DNA from: Corallococcus caeni
GTDB taxonomy: Bacteria; Myxococcota; Myxococcia; Myxococcales; Myxococcaceae
DNA: 64,000 bases
Direction: 5' to 3'
Assembly: GCF_036245865.1 (NCBI RefSeq)
Contig: NZ_BTTW01000005.1
Coordinates: 496,001-560,000, forward strand
In this document: piece after piece, positions 43,015 through 51,794 of the stretch
Layout of the letters: each line of letters begins with the position of its first letter
Numbering within the stretch: position 1 is the stretch's first letter
Notes under the pieces: model-generated
What the model was told of the DNA's origin: nothing
The model's database searches: none
Seen by the model: the letters and a program-made list of their open reading frames with translations, nothing else
Position numbers and translations under genes: made by a program

Positions 43015-44871
43015 ATGCTGCGACGTTGGACCTTCGCGCAGAGGGTGGGTGCGGGTCTGTCCGCGTGCCTTCTGGCCGGACTCATCCTGCTTGCCGCCTT
43101 GGTGTCCGCGACCCACACGCTGGCGGTGGACGATGGGGCCTTCCTCCATCACGTCTCCGACATCCTCACCGGCCTGCTGGGCCTGGGCGCCCTCCTCGCG
43201 CTGGTCATGGTGCTGCGCAACGCGCTGGGCCCCATGCACGAGGAGCGGCTGCAAAGTGAACAGCGGTTGCACCTGTTCATGGATGGCGTGAGCGACTACG
43301 CGCTGTGCTTCCTGGAGCCGGACGGGCAGGTGTCCTGCTGGAGCACGGGCGCGGAGCGGCTCACCGGCTGGACGTCGTCGGACATCGTGGGCCAGCGCGC
43401 GGAGGTGCTGCACGTGCCGGACGCGGTGGCGCACGGCCTGCCCGCGTCCCACCGCGAGCGGGCCGCGCGCGAGCGGCGCCTGCAGTCGGAGGGCTGGCGG
43501 GTGCGCAAGGACGGCTCGCGCTTCTGGGCGGAGACGCTGCTCACCGCACTGTACGCCGAAGGCGGCACGCTGCAGGGCTTCGCGGAGGTGACGCGCGACA
43601 TCACCGAGCGCAAGCGCACCGAGCGCATGCAGGCGCTGCTCGCGGAGGCCGGCCGCGTGCTCCAGCCCCAGGCCGGGGCCAAGGAGCTGGGAAACGCCCT
43701 CACCCGCCTGTGCGTGCCGGAGGTGGCGGACGCGTGCGTGCTCTACCTGCCGGACGGCAACGGCGACGTGCGCCCCGGCGCGGTGGCGTGCGCGGACGCG
43801 GCCACCCAGACGCGGCTGTGGGAGCCCCTGATGCGCCGGCCATCACTGGATGAGCCCGGCCCCGCGCGCGTCGTCCACACCGGCCGCGCCGAGCGCTTCG
43901 CGGAGGTGGATCCGGACCGGCTGCCGCCCTCCGTCAGCGACAGCGCCTCCGCGGAGCTGTGGCGCGCGCTGGGCGTGCGCTCCGCGCTGAGCGTGCCGCT
44001 CATCGTGGACAACCGCGTGCTGGGCGCGCTGTGCCTGCTGTCCACCCGGCCGCACCGCCACTACGGCGCGGTGGACCAGGCCTTCCTGGAGGAGCTGTCC
44101 GCCCGGGCCGCGCTGGCGCTGGACAACGCCCGCCTGATGGCGGCGACGCAGAACGCGCTGGAGCTCATTGGCGTGGCCGCGCACGACCTGGGCACCCCGC
44201 TGAGCTCGCTGCAGCTGCGCCTGCGCCGCGTGCGCCTGCAGTGCGCGCCCGCCCACGGCGAGGACTCGCGCCTGCGCGAGGGGCTGCTGCTGGCCGAGGA
44301 GGAGACGAAGCGGCTGGGGCGGCTGGTGCACAACCTGCTGGACCTGTCGCGCCTGTCCGGCGGCCGGCTGGTGCTGGAGGCCCAGCCCATGGACCTGGCG
44401 GAGCTGGCGCACGAGGTGGCCGCCCGCCACGAGGACCAGGCCGCCGCCGCCGGCTGCGCCCTCACCGTCCACGCCCGCGACGGCGCCCGCGGCCGCTGGG
44501 ACCGCCAGCGCCTGGACCGCGTCCTCACCAACCTGGTCAGCAACGCCCTCAAATTCGGCCGGGGTCAGCCCGTGGAGGTGCATGTGGACGTGGATGAGGT
44601 CACACACCGGATCCGCATGTCGGTGCGCGACCACGGCGCCGGCATCTCCTCGGAAGCCCAGCAGCGCCTGTTCACCCGCTTCGAGCGGGTCACAACGGAC
44701 AGCCGCGCGCCGGGCTTCGGCCTGGGCCTCTACATCGTCCGCCAGCTCGTCGAAGCCCACGGCGGCACCATCCGCGTCCACTCGAGGCTGGGAGAGGGCT
44801 CGGAGTTCACCGTCGAACTCCCTTTCACCCCGGAAACCCCGGCAGCAAGCGTTTCCTCGATTCGAGCATGA
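43015..44871 (+). CDS. Membrane histidine kinase with PAS and GAF domains
   Basis: A 618-residue sensor kinase. Two transmembrane helices (about 13-33 and 45-67) are followed by a PAS domain (about 80-200, ending 'TRDITERKRTERM'), a GAF domain (about 205-375) and the kinase core. The phospho-accepting His is H390 in AAHDLGTPLSSL. HATPase motifs are NLVSNALKF (N box), DHGAGIS and GFGLGLYIV. No receiver is attached, so it must pass phosphate to a separate regulator. GGGGGAG 6 bp before the ATG supports the start. Confidence 0.93.
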   Translation: MLRRWTFAQRVGAGLSACLLAGLILLAALVSATHTLAVDDGAFLHHVSDILTGLLGLGALLALVMVLRNALGPMHEERLQSEQRLHLFMDGVSDYALCFLEPDGQVSCWSTGAERLTGWTSSDIVGQRAEVLHVPDAVAHGLPASHRERAARERRLQSEGWRVRKDGSRFWAETLLTALYAEGGTLQGFAEVTRDITERKRTERMQALLAEAGRVLQPQAGAKELGNALTRLCVPEVADACVLYLPDGNGDVRPGAVACADAATQTRLWEPLMRRPSLDEPGPARVVHTGRAERFAEVDPDRLPPSVSDSASAELWRALGVRSALSVPLIVDNRVLGALCLLSTRPHRHYGAVDQAFLEELSARAALALDNARLMAATQNALELIGVAAHDLGTPLSSLQLRLRRVRLQCAPAHGEDSRLREGLLLAEEETKRLGRLVHNLLDLSRLSGGRLVLEAQPMDLAELAHEVAARHEDQAAAAGCALTVHARDGARGRWDRQRLDRVLTNLVSNALKFGRGQPVEVHVDVDEVTHRIRMSVRDHGAGISSEAQQRLFTRFERVTTDSRAPGFGLGLYIVRQLVEAHGGTIRVHSRLGEGSEFTVELPFTPETPAASVSSIRA

Positions 44872-44936
44872 CCCTCCCGGGTGGGTTGCGCCCCAGCACC
44901 CCTTCCCATCCAGTCACGAACATTCCGAGTTCGCCT

Positions 44937-44956
44937 CTGAGTAGAATTATTCTCAG
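44937..44956. promoter_or_regulatory. Imperfect palindrome upstream of the cytochrome gene
   Basis: A 20-bp near-palindrome with CTGAG and CTCAG ends (16 of 20 positions symmetric) and an AATT core lies just upstream of the candidate cytochrome promoter. The position suits an activator or repressor site. Confidence 0.35.
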
Positions 44957-44959
44957 AAG

Positions 44960-44989
44960 TTGAACCCGTCTGTTGATTGTGGATATTCT
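44960..44989 (+). promoter_or_regulatory. Candidate promoter of the cytochrome operon
   Basis: TTGAAC (44960-44965) and TATTCT (44984-44989) are 18 bp apart and each match the vegetative consensus at four of six positions. The resulting leader would be about 145 nt and contains the hairpin TCCGGC-AAAA-GCCGGA (45013-45028). Confidence 0.35.
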
Positions 44990-45012
44990 CCGTGCGGCTA
45001 GAACTGCTCGTT

Positions 45013-45028
45013 TCCGGCAAAAGCCGGA
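45013..45028. other. Short hairpin in the cytochrome gene leader
   Basis: TCCGGC and GCCGGA form a perfect 6-bp stem with an AAAA loop. It is 142 bp after the kinase stop, so it could end that transcript, or be a structure in the next gene's 5' leader. There is no T-run after it. Confidence 0.35.
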
Positions 45029-45139
45029 TTTGAGCGCGACCCTCCGCCAGCGTCCCCCCGACGCAAGGGCACCCGGGTCCACTGGCCGCGACGCTGCTCC
45101 GGCAGCCGTCCGCACATACGCGTTCGGAGGAGTCCCCTC

Positions 45140-47005
45140 ATGGGTGGAGCTGACAAGATTCAGGAGCGGTGTACTCGCACTTCCCCCCGCCTGTTCACGG
45201 CGGGCCGCGCTGGCCTGCTGGCCGCGCTGGCCAGCCTGACGGTGGCCTGCGGCGGTCCTGAGTCCACGGAGCAGGAGTCCTCCGCCGGCCTGGAGCCGGA
45301 GCTCGCGGCCCAGGGTCAGGCGCTCTCCGACGATGCCGCCCTCAAGGGTGGCGGCAGCGGCGCTTCCGCGCCCGTGGGCCTGGCGCTGGAGGTGGACAAC
45401 GGCGAGGGCGTCCCCCTGAAGGTGAAGGCCGGCCAGACGTTCTGGGTGAACCAGATTGACCTGCGCGCCTCCATCTTCGCCACGAAGGACGAGGGCGTGG
45501 ACGGCCTGCGCCAGAACAGCGATTTCCTCGCCGTGGGGTGGGGCGGTGTGCGTCTGGCGGACCAGGAGTTCGTGGGCCTGTCGAACGCGGACGGCACCTA
45601 CACCCGCCGCCGCTTCTACCGGGACGCGGCGTGGATGAAGGCGACCAGCCTCTTCACGGTGGAGCCGGTGGACGCGCGCGGCGTGCTGACGGGCGCGCCG
45701 GTGCTGCTGAACATCGGCAGCGACGACACCCGCCGCACGGAGCGTGACGACTTCTTCATCCGCCGCATGCGCGCCATCCAGTGGACGCGCGACTGCCGCT
45801 CGTCCACGGACTGCACGGGCGCCAAGGCCTACGAGGAAGAGGCCCTGGTGGAGCTGCGCAACGCGTACGACCACGCGAAGAAGCAGACGCTCACCTTCAC
45901 GTCCCGCACGGTGGGCCTGCGCCTGCGCTGGAGCCTGCGCCCGTTCGCCCCCTACTTCATCCCCGTCACGCAGGTCTCCAAGCCGGCGTACAGCTACGGG
46001 TTCGGCATCGACATCAAGCCCCTGACGGCGCCCCGCAAGGACGGCACGTACGCCCCCGGGTCGGACGTCACCTTCCAGATGACCCTGAAGGACGGCCAGG
46101 GCAAGCGGCTGCACCCGGCCGGGAGCCTTCCAACCTACAATGAGGTCGCACCTCCGGGCGCTCCCGGCAATCCGGCGGGGATCCAGTACTATCAGGCCTT
46201 CTTCAACCCCACGACGACCTACTATCGCCGCAAGCACCAGGAACGGATGATGATGACGCAGCTCATCGGGCCGGCGCAGGACATCCAGCCCATCCGGAGC
46301 ATCGTCGACCTGGAGGCCTTCCTGGATGACTCGCAGGACGTGCAGACCATCGCCACCCCCGCGCGCGACGGCGTCTATGCGCAGTTCATGACCTTCCCCC
46401 CGGCGAACAAGCTCTTCGGCGGCGCCTTCTTCCCCAACGAGGGCCGCTGGGACGCGCCCGTGAGCGACACCTGGACCTACCACCTGCCCGCGGACGCGAA
46501 GCCCGGCACCTACCTGGTGACCGCCAAGGCGCGCCGCGTGTACCTGGGCGAGGACCGGCCGGCGTCGCGCACCATCGAAATCCAGGTGGGGACGAAGACG
46601 CACACGGAAGCAGTCCTGACCACGGGTCCGTGCAACACCTGCCACAGCAAGGGCGGCGAGCTGGGCGAAGTGCTGCATGCGAACGACAACCGCGCCGCGT
46701 GCGCGTCGTGCCATGCTCCGCTGGGCTTCGAACTGGAGGGGCCCATCTTCGTGCGCACGCACTTCATCCACTCGCGCTCCAACCGCTTCGACGCGCCCCT
46801 GGAGAAGTGCTCGTCCTGCCACCTGAAGCAGGAGACCACGCAGCGCACCAGCAAGGCCGCGTGCCTGTCGTGCCACAAGAGCTACCCGGACAGCCACGTG
46901 GAGAAGTTCGGCCCCATCGAGAGCATTTACGTCGGCGGGGGCCGCGAGTCGTTCCAGCAGTGCACCGGCAGTTGTCACAAGACACACCCCGGCGCCGGCT
47001 TCTAG
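45140..47005 (+). CDS. Penta-heme c-type cytochrome lipoprotein
   Basis: A 621-residue protein with signal and lipobox (LTVAC, C37). The C-terminal 125 residues hold heme-binding sites CNTCH (C498), CASCH (C521), CSSCH (C557), CLSCH (C575) and an atypical CTGSCH (C608, three residues between the cysteines). The large N-terminal part (about 60-490) has beta-type segments and no heme motif, and could position the heme domain or bind a partner. It would carry electrons in the periplasm or at the cell surface. GGAGGAG 7 bp before the ATG supports the start. The FIST gene follows after 28 bp. Confidence 0.88.
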   Translation: MGGADKIQERCTRTSPRLFTAGRAGLLAALASLTVACGGPESTEQESSAGLEPELAAQGQALSDDAALKGGGSGASAPVGLALEVDNGEGVPLKVKAGQTFWVNQIDLRASIFATKDEGVDGLRQNSDFLAVGWGGVRLADQEFVGLSNADGTYTRRRFYRDAAWMKATSLFTVEPVDARGVLTGAPVLLNIGSDDTRRTERDDFFIRRMRAIQWTRDCRSSTDCTGAKAYEEEALVELRNAYDHAKKQTLTFTSRTVGLRLRWSLRPFAPYFIPVTQVSKPAYSYGFGIDIKPLTAPRKDGTYAPGSDVTFQMTLKDGQGKRLHPAGSLPTYNEVAPPGAPGNPAGIQYYQAFFNPTTTYYRRKHQERMMMTQLIGPAQDIQPIRSIVDLEAFLDDSQDVQTIATPARDGVYAQFMTFPPANKLFGGAFFPNEGRWDAPVSDTWTYHLPADAKPGTYLVTAKARRVYLGEDRPASRTIEIQVGTKTHTEAVLTTGPCNTCHSKGGELGEVLHANDNRAACASCHAPLGFELEGPIFVRTHFIHSRSNRFDAPLEKCSSCHLKQETTQRTSKAACLSCHKSYPDSHVEKFGPIESIYVGGGRESFQQCTGSCHKTHPGAGF

Positions 47006-47033
47006 CCGCCGCCGGTTCGCACGGAGGTCCTCC

Positions 47034-48197
47034 ATGGCGCACGTGAAGATGCAGACGGCTCGTTCCACCCTCACGGATCCAGTCGCCGTCGCTGAGGACC
47101 TCCTGCGCCAGTTACACGGCCCCCCGCCGAAGCTGGTGACGCTGTTCGCGTCCCGTCAGCGGGACCAGCGCGCGCTCAACCGCGCGGTGCGCGAGCGGCT
47201 GCCCAAGGACACCCGGCTGGTGGGCGCCACCACCGCCGGCGAGCTGGACAACAACGGCATCCACGAGAACAGCGTGGTGCTGGGCGCGCTCTCCGGCGAC
47301 TTCGAGGTGGGCCTGGGCCTGGGCTCAGGCCTCACCGGGGACGCCATCGCCGCGGGCGCCATGGCCATCAAGCGCGCGTGCGAGGAATTGGGCGTGCGCC
47401 AGCAGGACCTGGACGCGCGCCGGTACGTGGGCCTCGTGATTGACGACGGCTTCCGTTACAAGAAGGAAGAGCTGCTGCTGGGCATCCTGGAGAAGAACCA
47501 GACCCTGGTGCTCGTGGGCGGCGGCGCCAGCGATTCAGAGACGGACCCCGCGCGCCAGTCCGCCCTCATCCACGTGGATGGTGAAGTGGCCGGCGACGGC
47601 GTGCTGGTGGCGCTGTTCAAGACGAACGCCCCCTGGGCCGCGCTGCGCTCGCACTGGTACGTGCCCACCGGCGAGCGGCTCACCATCACCAAGGTGGATG
47701 AGACGCACACGCGCGCCCTGGAGATCGACGGCAAGCCCGCCGCGCGGCGCTACGCGGACATCCTGGGCGTGGAGAACATCGCGGACCTGGAGTTCGGCCG
47801 GCCGGGCGGCTTCGCGTCGCGCCCCACCGCGCTGAAGGTGGGCCGCGAGTACTTCATCCGCGCCGCGTGGCGTCCCCTGGAGGACGGCTCCATCCTGTTC
47901 GCCAACCTCCTGGAGGAGGGCAGCGAGCTGGACCTGATGAAGGCCGGCGACCTGGCGGGCATGACGCGGGACTTCTTCCAGGAGGAGCTGCCCAGGCGGG
48001 TACAGAACCCCCAGGCGGCCCTCCTGTTCCACTGCAGCGGACGCATGTGGTACGCGGGCGCCACGGGTACGGTGCCGAGCCTCTCCGAGGCCATGAAGCT
48101 CGCACCGTCGGCGGCTGGGATGAACGTGCAGTTCGAGATCTACTCAGGGTTCCACATCAACACCACGCTGACCGTGCTGGCGTTCGGTTCCAACTAA
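47034..48197 (+). CDS. FIST-domain sensory protein
   Basis: A 387-residue protein with FIST_N (about 35-235: 'PKLVTLFASRQRDQRALNRAVRERLPKDTRLVGATTAGEL', 'GLVIDDGF', 'LVLVGGGASDSETDP') and FIST_C (about 245-375: 'ALFHCSGRMWYAG'-like ending). FIST proteins are presumed to bind small ligands and feed signals to kinases. It has no signal peptide or membrane segment, so it is cytoplasmic. GGAGG precedes the ATG. The hybrid kinase starts 6 bp after its stop, which strongly suggests they work together. Confidence 0.9.
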   Translation: MAHVKMQTARSTLTDPVAVAEDLLRQLHGPPPKLVTLFASRQRDQRALNRAVRERLPKDTRLVGATTAGELDNNGIHENSVVLGALSGDFEVGLGLGSGLTGDAIAAGAMAIKRACEELGVRQQDLDARRYVGLVIDDGFRYKKEELLLGILEKNQTLVLVGGGASDSETDPARQSALIHVDGEVAGDGVLVALFKTNAPWAALRSHWYVPTGERLTITKVDETHTRALEIDGKPAARRYADILGVENIADLEFGRPGGFASRPTALKVGREYFIRAAWRPLEDGSILFANLLEEGSELDLMKAGDLAGMTRDFFQEELPRRVQNPQAALLFHCSGRMWYAGATGTVPSLSEAMKLAPSAAGMNVQFEIYSGFHINTTLTVLAFGSN

Positions 48198-48203
48198 AAG
48201 ACC

Positions 48204-51170
48204 ATGGCCCACCACCCGTTCGACGTGGCCCACGCGGAAGCGCCCCTCGGTTACACCCTGTCCCTGCTCCTGGTGGGCAGCGAGCGTGAGACGCGCGCCA
48301 TGCGCGACGCGTTGGAGAAGGAGGACATCCTCTCCATGCTCACGCTGGAGCCCGTCAGCACGCGGGAGTCCCTGGAGCAGGCGCTGGAGCGCCCCTGGGC
48401 CCTGGTGCTGGTGGGGGCCGAAGTCCCGGGCATGACCTGGGAGGACGTCCAGGCGGCGTGGGTGAAGCGCGGCCGGGAGACGGCCTTCGTGGTGAGCTCT
48501 CCCACCTGGAGCGCGGACACGCTGTCCGCGGTCATGCGCGCCGGCGCGCGCGACTACGTCACCGAGGACCGCTACGGCCACCTGCCCTTCGTGGTGGCGC
48601 GCGAGCTGCGCCTGCACGCCGAGCGCGCCCAGCACCAGATGACGGGCGTGGAGCTCAAGCGCACCAACTACCTGCTCAGCAACATCATCGACGCGCTGCC
48701 CTTCGTGCTGTTCGTGAAGGACGCGGAGACGCGCCGGCTGGTGGTGGCGAACAAGACGTTCGCGGACGCCTTCAAGGTCACCAAGGAGTGGTTGCTGGGG
48801 AAGCTGGACCACGACTACTTCCCGGCGGAGCAGGCGGAGTCGTTCATCGCCATCGACACGGAGATCCTCGAGACGCGCCGGATGAAGACGTTCGAGGAGG
48901 TGGCCCGCGCGGACGGCGTGGACCGCATCTTCGCCACGCGCAAGATTCCGCTGCTGGACGACCAGGGCGTCGCGCGCTTCGTGCTGGGCGTCACGGAAGA
49001 CATCACCGAGCGCAAGCAGAACGAAGAGGCCCTGCGCGCCTCCAAGGACGAGCTGGAGGCCGCCAACAAGCAGCTGGCCGCCAGCCTGGAGGAGATCAAG
49101 AAGACGCGCGCGGTGTCCGCCCGCTCCCTGGCGAGCTACCAGCAGCGCGCGCTGCAGATGGAGATCATCCGTCAGCAGAACGAGGACCTGGACCGGCTGG
49201 CCCAGGAGCTCTCCGTCGCCAAGCGCAACGAGGAGGAGCGCGCCCGCGAGGCGGAGGGCGCCGTGCGCCTCAAGAGCGAGTTCCTGGCGAACTTCAGCCA
49301 TGAGATCCGCACGCCGCTCAACGGCATCATCGGCTACTGCGACCTGCTCATGCGCGAGGAGGGCAGCCGCCTGACGCCGCACGGCCGGCGCGACCTCAAC
49401 GTGGTGAAGACGAACGCCAAGACGCTGCTGGCGCTCATCAACGACATCCTGGACCTGTCCAAGATCGAAGCGGGCCGCGTGGAGGTCGTCACCGAGCCGG
49501 TGGACGTCGAGGAGCTGGCCGACGAGTGCATGGCCACGGTGAAGGAGTACCTGAAGGGCAAGGACGTGGCCCTCACCGTGAACGTGGACCCCGAAGCGAA
49601 GGAGATCCGCACCGACGCGCTGAAGCTGCGGCAGATCATGCTCAACCTGCTGAGCAACGCGGCCAAGTTCACCGACACGGGCGAGGTCGCGCTCACGGTG
49701 GTGCCCGCGGGCGGGGGCGAGCTGCTGATGACGGTGGAGGACACCGGCGTGGGCATCCCGGCGGATCAGCTCGCCTTCATCTTCGAGAAGTTCCGTCAGG
49801 TGGACGGCACCACCACGCGCAAGGTGGGCGGCACGGGCCTGGGCCTGGCCATCGTGCGCGAGCTCACCCGCGTGCTGGGCGGCACGGTGGACGTGAAGAG
49901 CACGCTGGGCCGCGGCTCCACCTTCACGGTGCGGCTGCCGGACGTGCTGGCGACGACGGTGGGCGCGGACAGCCCGCACGCCACGGAGCGCCTGGTGCCC
50001 GTGCACGACGTGGCCCAGAAGCTCGCGCCCATGGCGCGGCCGGGCAGCACGGTGCTGGTGGTGGACGACGACGTGCTCATCCAGCAGCTCGTCACCGGCC
50101 AGTTGGAGCCCGCGGGCTTCAAGGTGGTGACGGCGAACGACGGCCTCGCCGCGATGAAGCTGGCCCGGGAGGTGAAGCCGCAGGCCATCCTGCTGGACAT
50201 CCACCTGCCGCGCATGGACGGCTGGTCCGTGCTGAGCCAGCTCAAGAGCGACCCGACGCTGGCGGCCATCCCGGTCATCCTGGTGTCCGTGGAGGAGCAG
50301 CGCGCGCGCGGCTTCAGCCTGGGCGCGTGCGAGTACCTGGTGAAGCCGGTGGAGCCGGAGCGGCTGGTGGAGGTGGTGCAGAAGAGCCTGGCCTCCGCGG
50401 GCGCCACGGCCGCCGCCGGCGACGTGCTGGTGGTGGACGACGACGCGGCCACGCGCGAGCTGGTCAGCCGCAACCTGCGCCGCGCGGGCTTCTCCACCAA
50501 CGAGGCGCGCAACGGCGAGGACGCGCTGCTCAAGGCGCGCGTGTCGCCGCCGTCGCTGGTGGTGCTGGACCTGATGATGCCCAACCTGGACGGCTTCGAG
50601 GTGCTGCGCCGGCTGCGCGCGGAGAAGCTGTCCGTCCCGGTGGTGGTGCTCACCGGCAAGACGCTCTCCCAGGAGGAGGAGACGCTCCTACGCGACGGCT
50701 TCGCCGGCTTCGTGCGCAAGGGTGGCCACGCGCTGGAGGACGTCATCGCGCAGGCCAAGGGGCTCCTGGTGTCCCAGCGAGCGGCCACCGCGGGGAAGCT
50801 GCCCCGCGTGCTGTACGTGGAGGACAGCGAGCAGAACCGCGACATCGTCCGCCGCTACCTGGGCGGGCTGTATGACCTCATCGAGGCGGAGGACGGCGAG
50901 CAGGGGCTGGAGCGGGCCCGCAACGACGCGCCGGACCTCATCCTCATGGACCTGTCCCTGCCGAGACTCGACGGTTGGGAAGTCACCCGCAGGCTCCGCG
51001 CGTTGCCGGATGGGCAGAATGTGCCCGTCATCGCCGTCACGGCGCACGCGGGTCGCGAATACCAGGACAAGGCACAGGCGGCCGGTTGCACGGCCTACAT
51101 GACCAAGCCCCTGGACCGCGACCAGCTCATCGAGACGATTCGTCAGTACCTAGGGAGAAGCCATGGCTGA
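48204..51170 (+). CDS. Hybrid histidine kinase with PAS and three C-terminal receivers
   Basis: A 988-residue soluble kinase. Order: receiver-like domain lacking its Asp (about 16-140, ALVLVGAEVPG), PAS (about 155-275), coiled coil (about 275-350), HisKA with H366 (NFSHEIRTPLNG), HATPase (N box NLLSNAAKF, GTGLGLAIV), then receivers with D665 (LLDIHLP), D789 (VLDLMMP) and D916 (LMDLSLP). The three receivers suggest a branched or multi-step phosphorelay. Its stop overlaps the start of the single-domain receiver by 8 bp, and it follows the FIST gene by 6 bp. No membrane segment is visible. Confidence 0.95.
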   Translation: MAHHPFDVAHAEAPLGYTLSLLLVGSERETRAMRDALEKEDILSMLTLEPVSTRESLEQALERPWALVLVGAEVPGMTWEDVQAAWVKRGRETAFVVSSPTWSADTLSAVMRAGARDYVTEDRYGHLPFVVARELRLHAERAQHQMTGVELKRTNYLLSNIIDALPFVLFVKDAETRRLVVANKTFADAFKVTKEWLLGKLDHDYFPAEQAESFIAIDTEILETRRMKTFEEVARADGVDRIFATRKIPLLDDQGVARFVLGVTEDITERKQNEEALRASKDELEAANKQLAASLEEIKKTRAVSARSLASYQQRALQMEIIRQQNEDLDRLAQELSVAKRNEEERAREAEGAVRLKSEFLANFSHEIRTPLNGIIGYCDLLMREEGSRLTPHGRRDLNVVKTNAKTLLALINDILDLSKIEAGRVEVVTEPVDVEELADECMATVKEYLKGKDVALTVNVDPEAKEIRTDALKLRQIMLNLLSNAAKFTDTGEVALTVVPAGGGELLMTVEDTGVGIPADQLAFIFEKFRQVDGTTTRKVGGTGLGLAIVRELTRVLGGTVDVKSTLGRGSTFTVRLPDVLATTVGADSPHATERLVPVHDVAQKLAPMARPGSTVLVVDDDVLIQQLVTGQLEPAGFKVVTANDGLAAMKLAREVKPQAILLDIHLPRMDGWSVLSQLKSDPTLAAIPVILVSVEEQRARGFSLGACEYLVKPVEPERLVEVVQKSLASAGATAAAGDVLVVDDDAATRELVSRNLRRAGFSTNEARNGEDALLKARVSPPSLVVLDLMMPNLDGFEVLRRLRAEKLSVPVVVLTGKTLSQEEETLLRDGFAGFVRKGGHALEDVIAQAKGLLVSQRAATAGKLPRVLYVEDSEQNRDIVRRYLGGLYDLIEAEDGEQGLERARNDAPDLILMDLSLPRLDGWEVTRRLRALPDGQNVPVIAVTAHAGREYQDKAQAAGCTAYMTKPLDRDQLIETIRQYLGRSHG

Positions 51171-51582
51171 AGCAAAACCGCGCGTCCTTGTCGTGGACGA
51201 CGATCCGGACCTGCTCGACCTCGTGCAGCGCTCGTTGAGCGCGTACGGGTTCGATGTGCAGACCCACACGTCCGCCCTGGGCGTGTCCAACATCGTGCGC
51301 GCCTCCGAGCCGGACTTCGTGCTCATCGACGTGAATTTCCCCGCCCTCAAGGGGGACAAGGTGGTGGGGCTGGCGCGCCAGTACGCCCCCCCGGGCACCC
51401 GCTTCATCCTCTACTCCGCCTCCGACGAGGCCAAGCTGCGCTCGCTGGCCATCGCGTCCGGCGCGGACGGCTACATCTCCAAGAGTGTCCAGGGCGCCGA
51501 CCTGGCCCAGAAGCTCAACGCCATGCGCCTGAAGCCGCGGCCGGCGTCCTCCAACCGGAATCCCTCACCGGTTGAGAGCTGA
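51163..51582 (+). CDS. Single-domain response regulator
   Basis: A 139-residue receiver overlapping the hybrid kinase gene by 8 bp. Acidic residues VDDDPD are at the start, the phospho-acceptor is D56 in LIDVNFPALKG, and the switch region is LYSASDE. The conserved Lys is followed by Ser (ISKSVQG) rather than Pro. The C-terminal 20 residues are disordered. It is a close relative of the receiver at 58669-59064 and probably takes phosphate from the upstream kinase. Confidence 0.93.
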   Translation: MAEAKPRVLVVDDDPDLLDLVQRSLSAYGFDVQTHTSALGVSNIVRASEPDFVLIDVNFPALKGDKVVGLARQYAPPGTRFILYSASDEAKLRSLAIASGADGYISKSVQGADLAQKLNAMRLKPRPASSNRNPSPVES

Positions 51583-51593
51583 CTCACCCCCTG

Positions 51594-51618
51594 GGTAAGC
51601 CCGACCCCTCGGGCTACC
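51594..51618. terminator. Hairpin after the receiver gene
   Basis: GGTAAGCCCGA and TCGGGCTACC form a stem (one bulged A) with a CCCC loop, 12 bp after the receiver stop codon. It lacks a T-run but is a likely terminator separating this operon from the dioxygenase operon. Confidence 0.5.
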
Positions 51619-51794
51619 CCTCCCTCCGGAACGATGGGAATCTCAAAAATCGATAACCCGCAAGCCCGGTATGACTTGAAGTTCACCAAAAGGGCTGTAA
51701 GGTAGTCGCTTCTAGAGATTTACGCGCTCACTGTTCTTCCCTGCTGGGGCGCGCCTCACCCACCACGAACTGCCTGCGTCCCCCCGGAGGCACC

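Noticed and set aside
48144..50204. Long minus-strand frame opposite the hybrid kinase
   Set aside because: Antisense shadow without motif; the HisKA and receiver signatures are on the plus strand.
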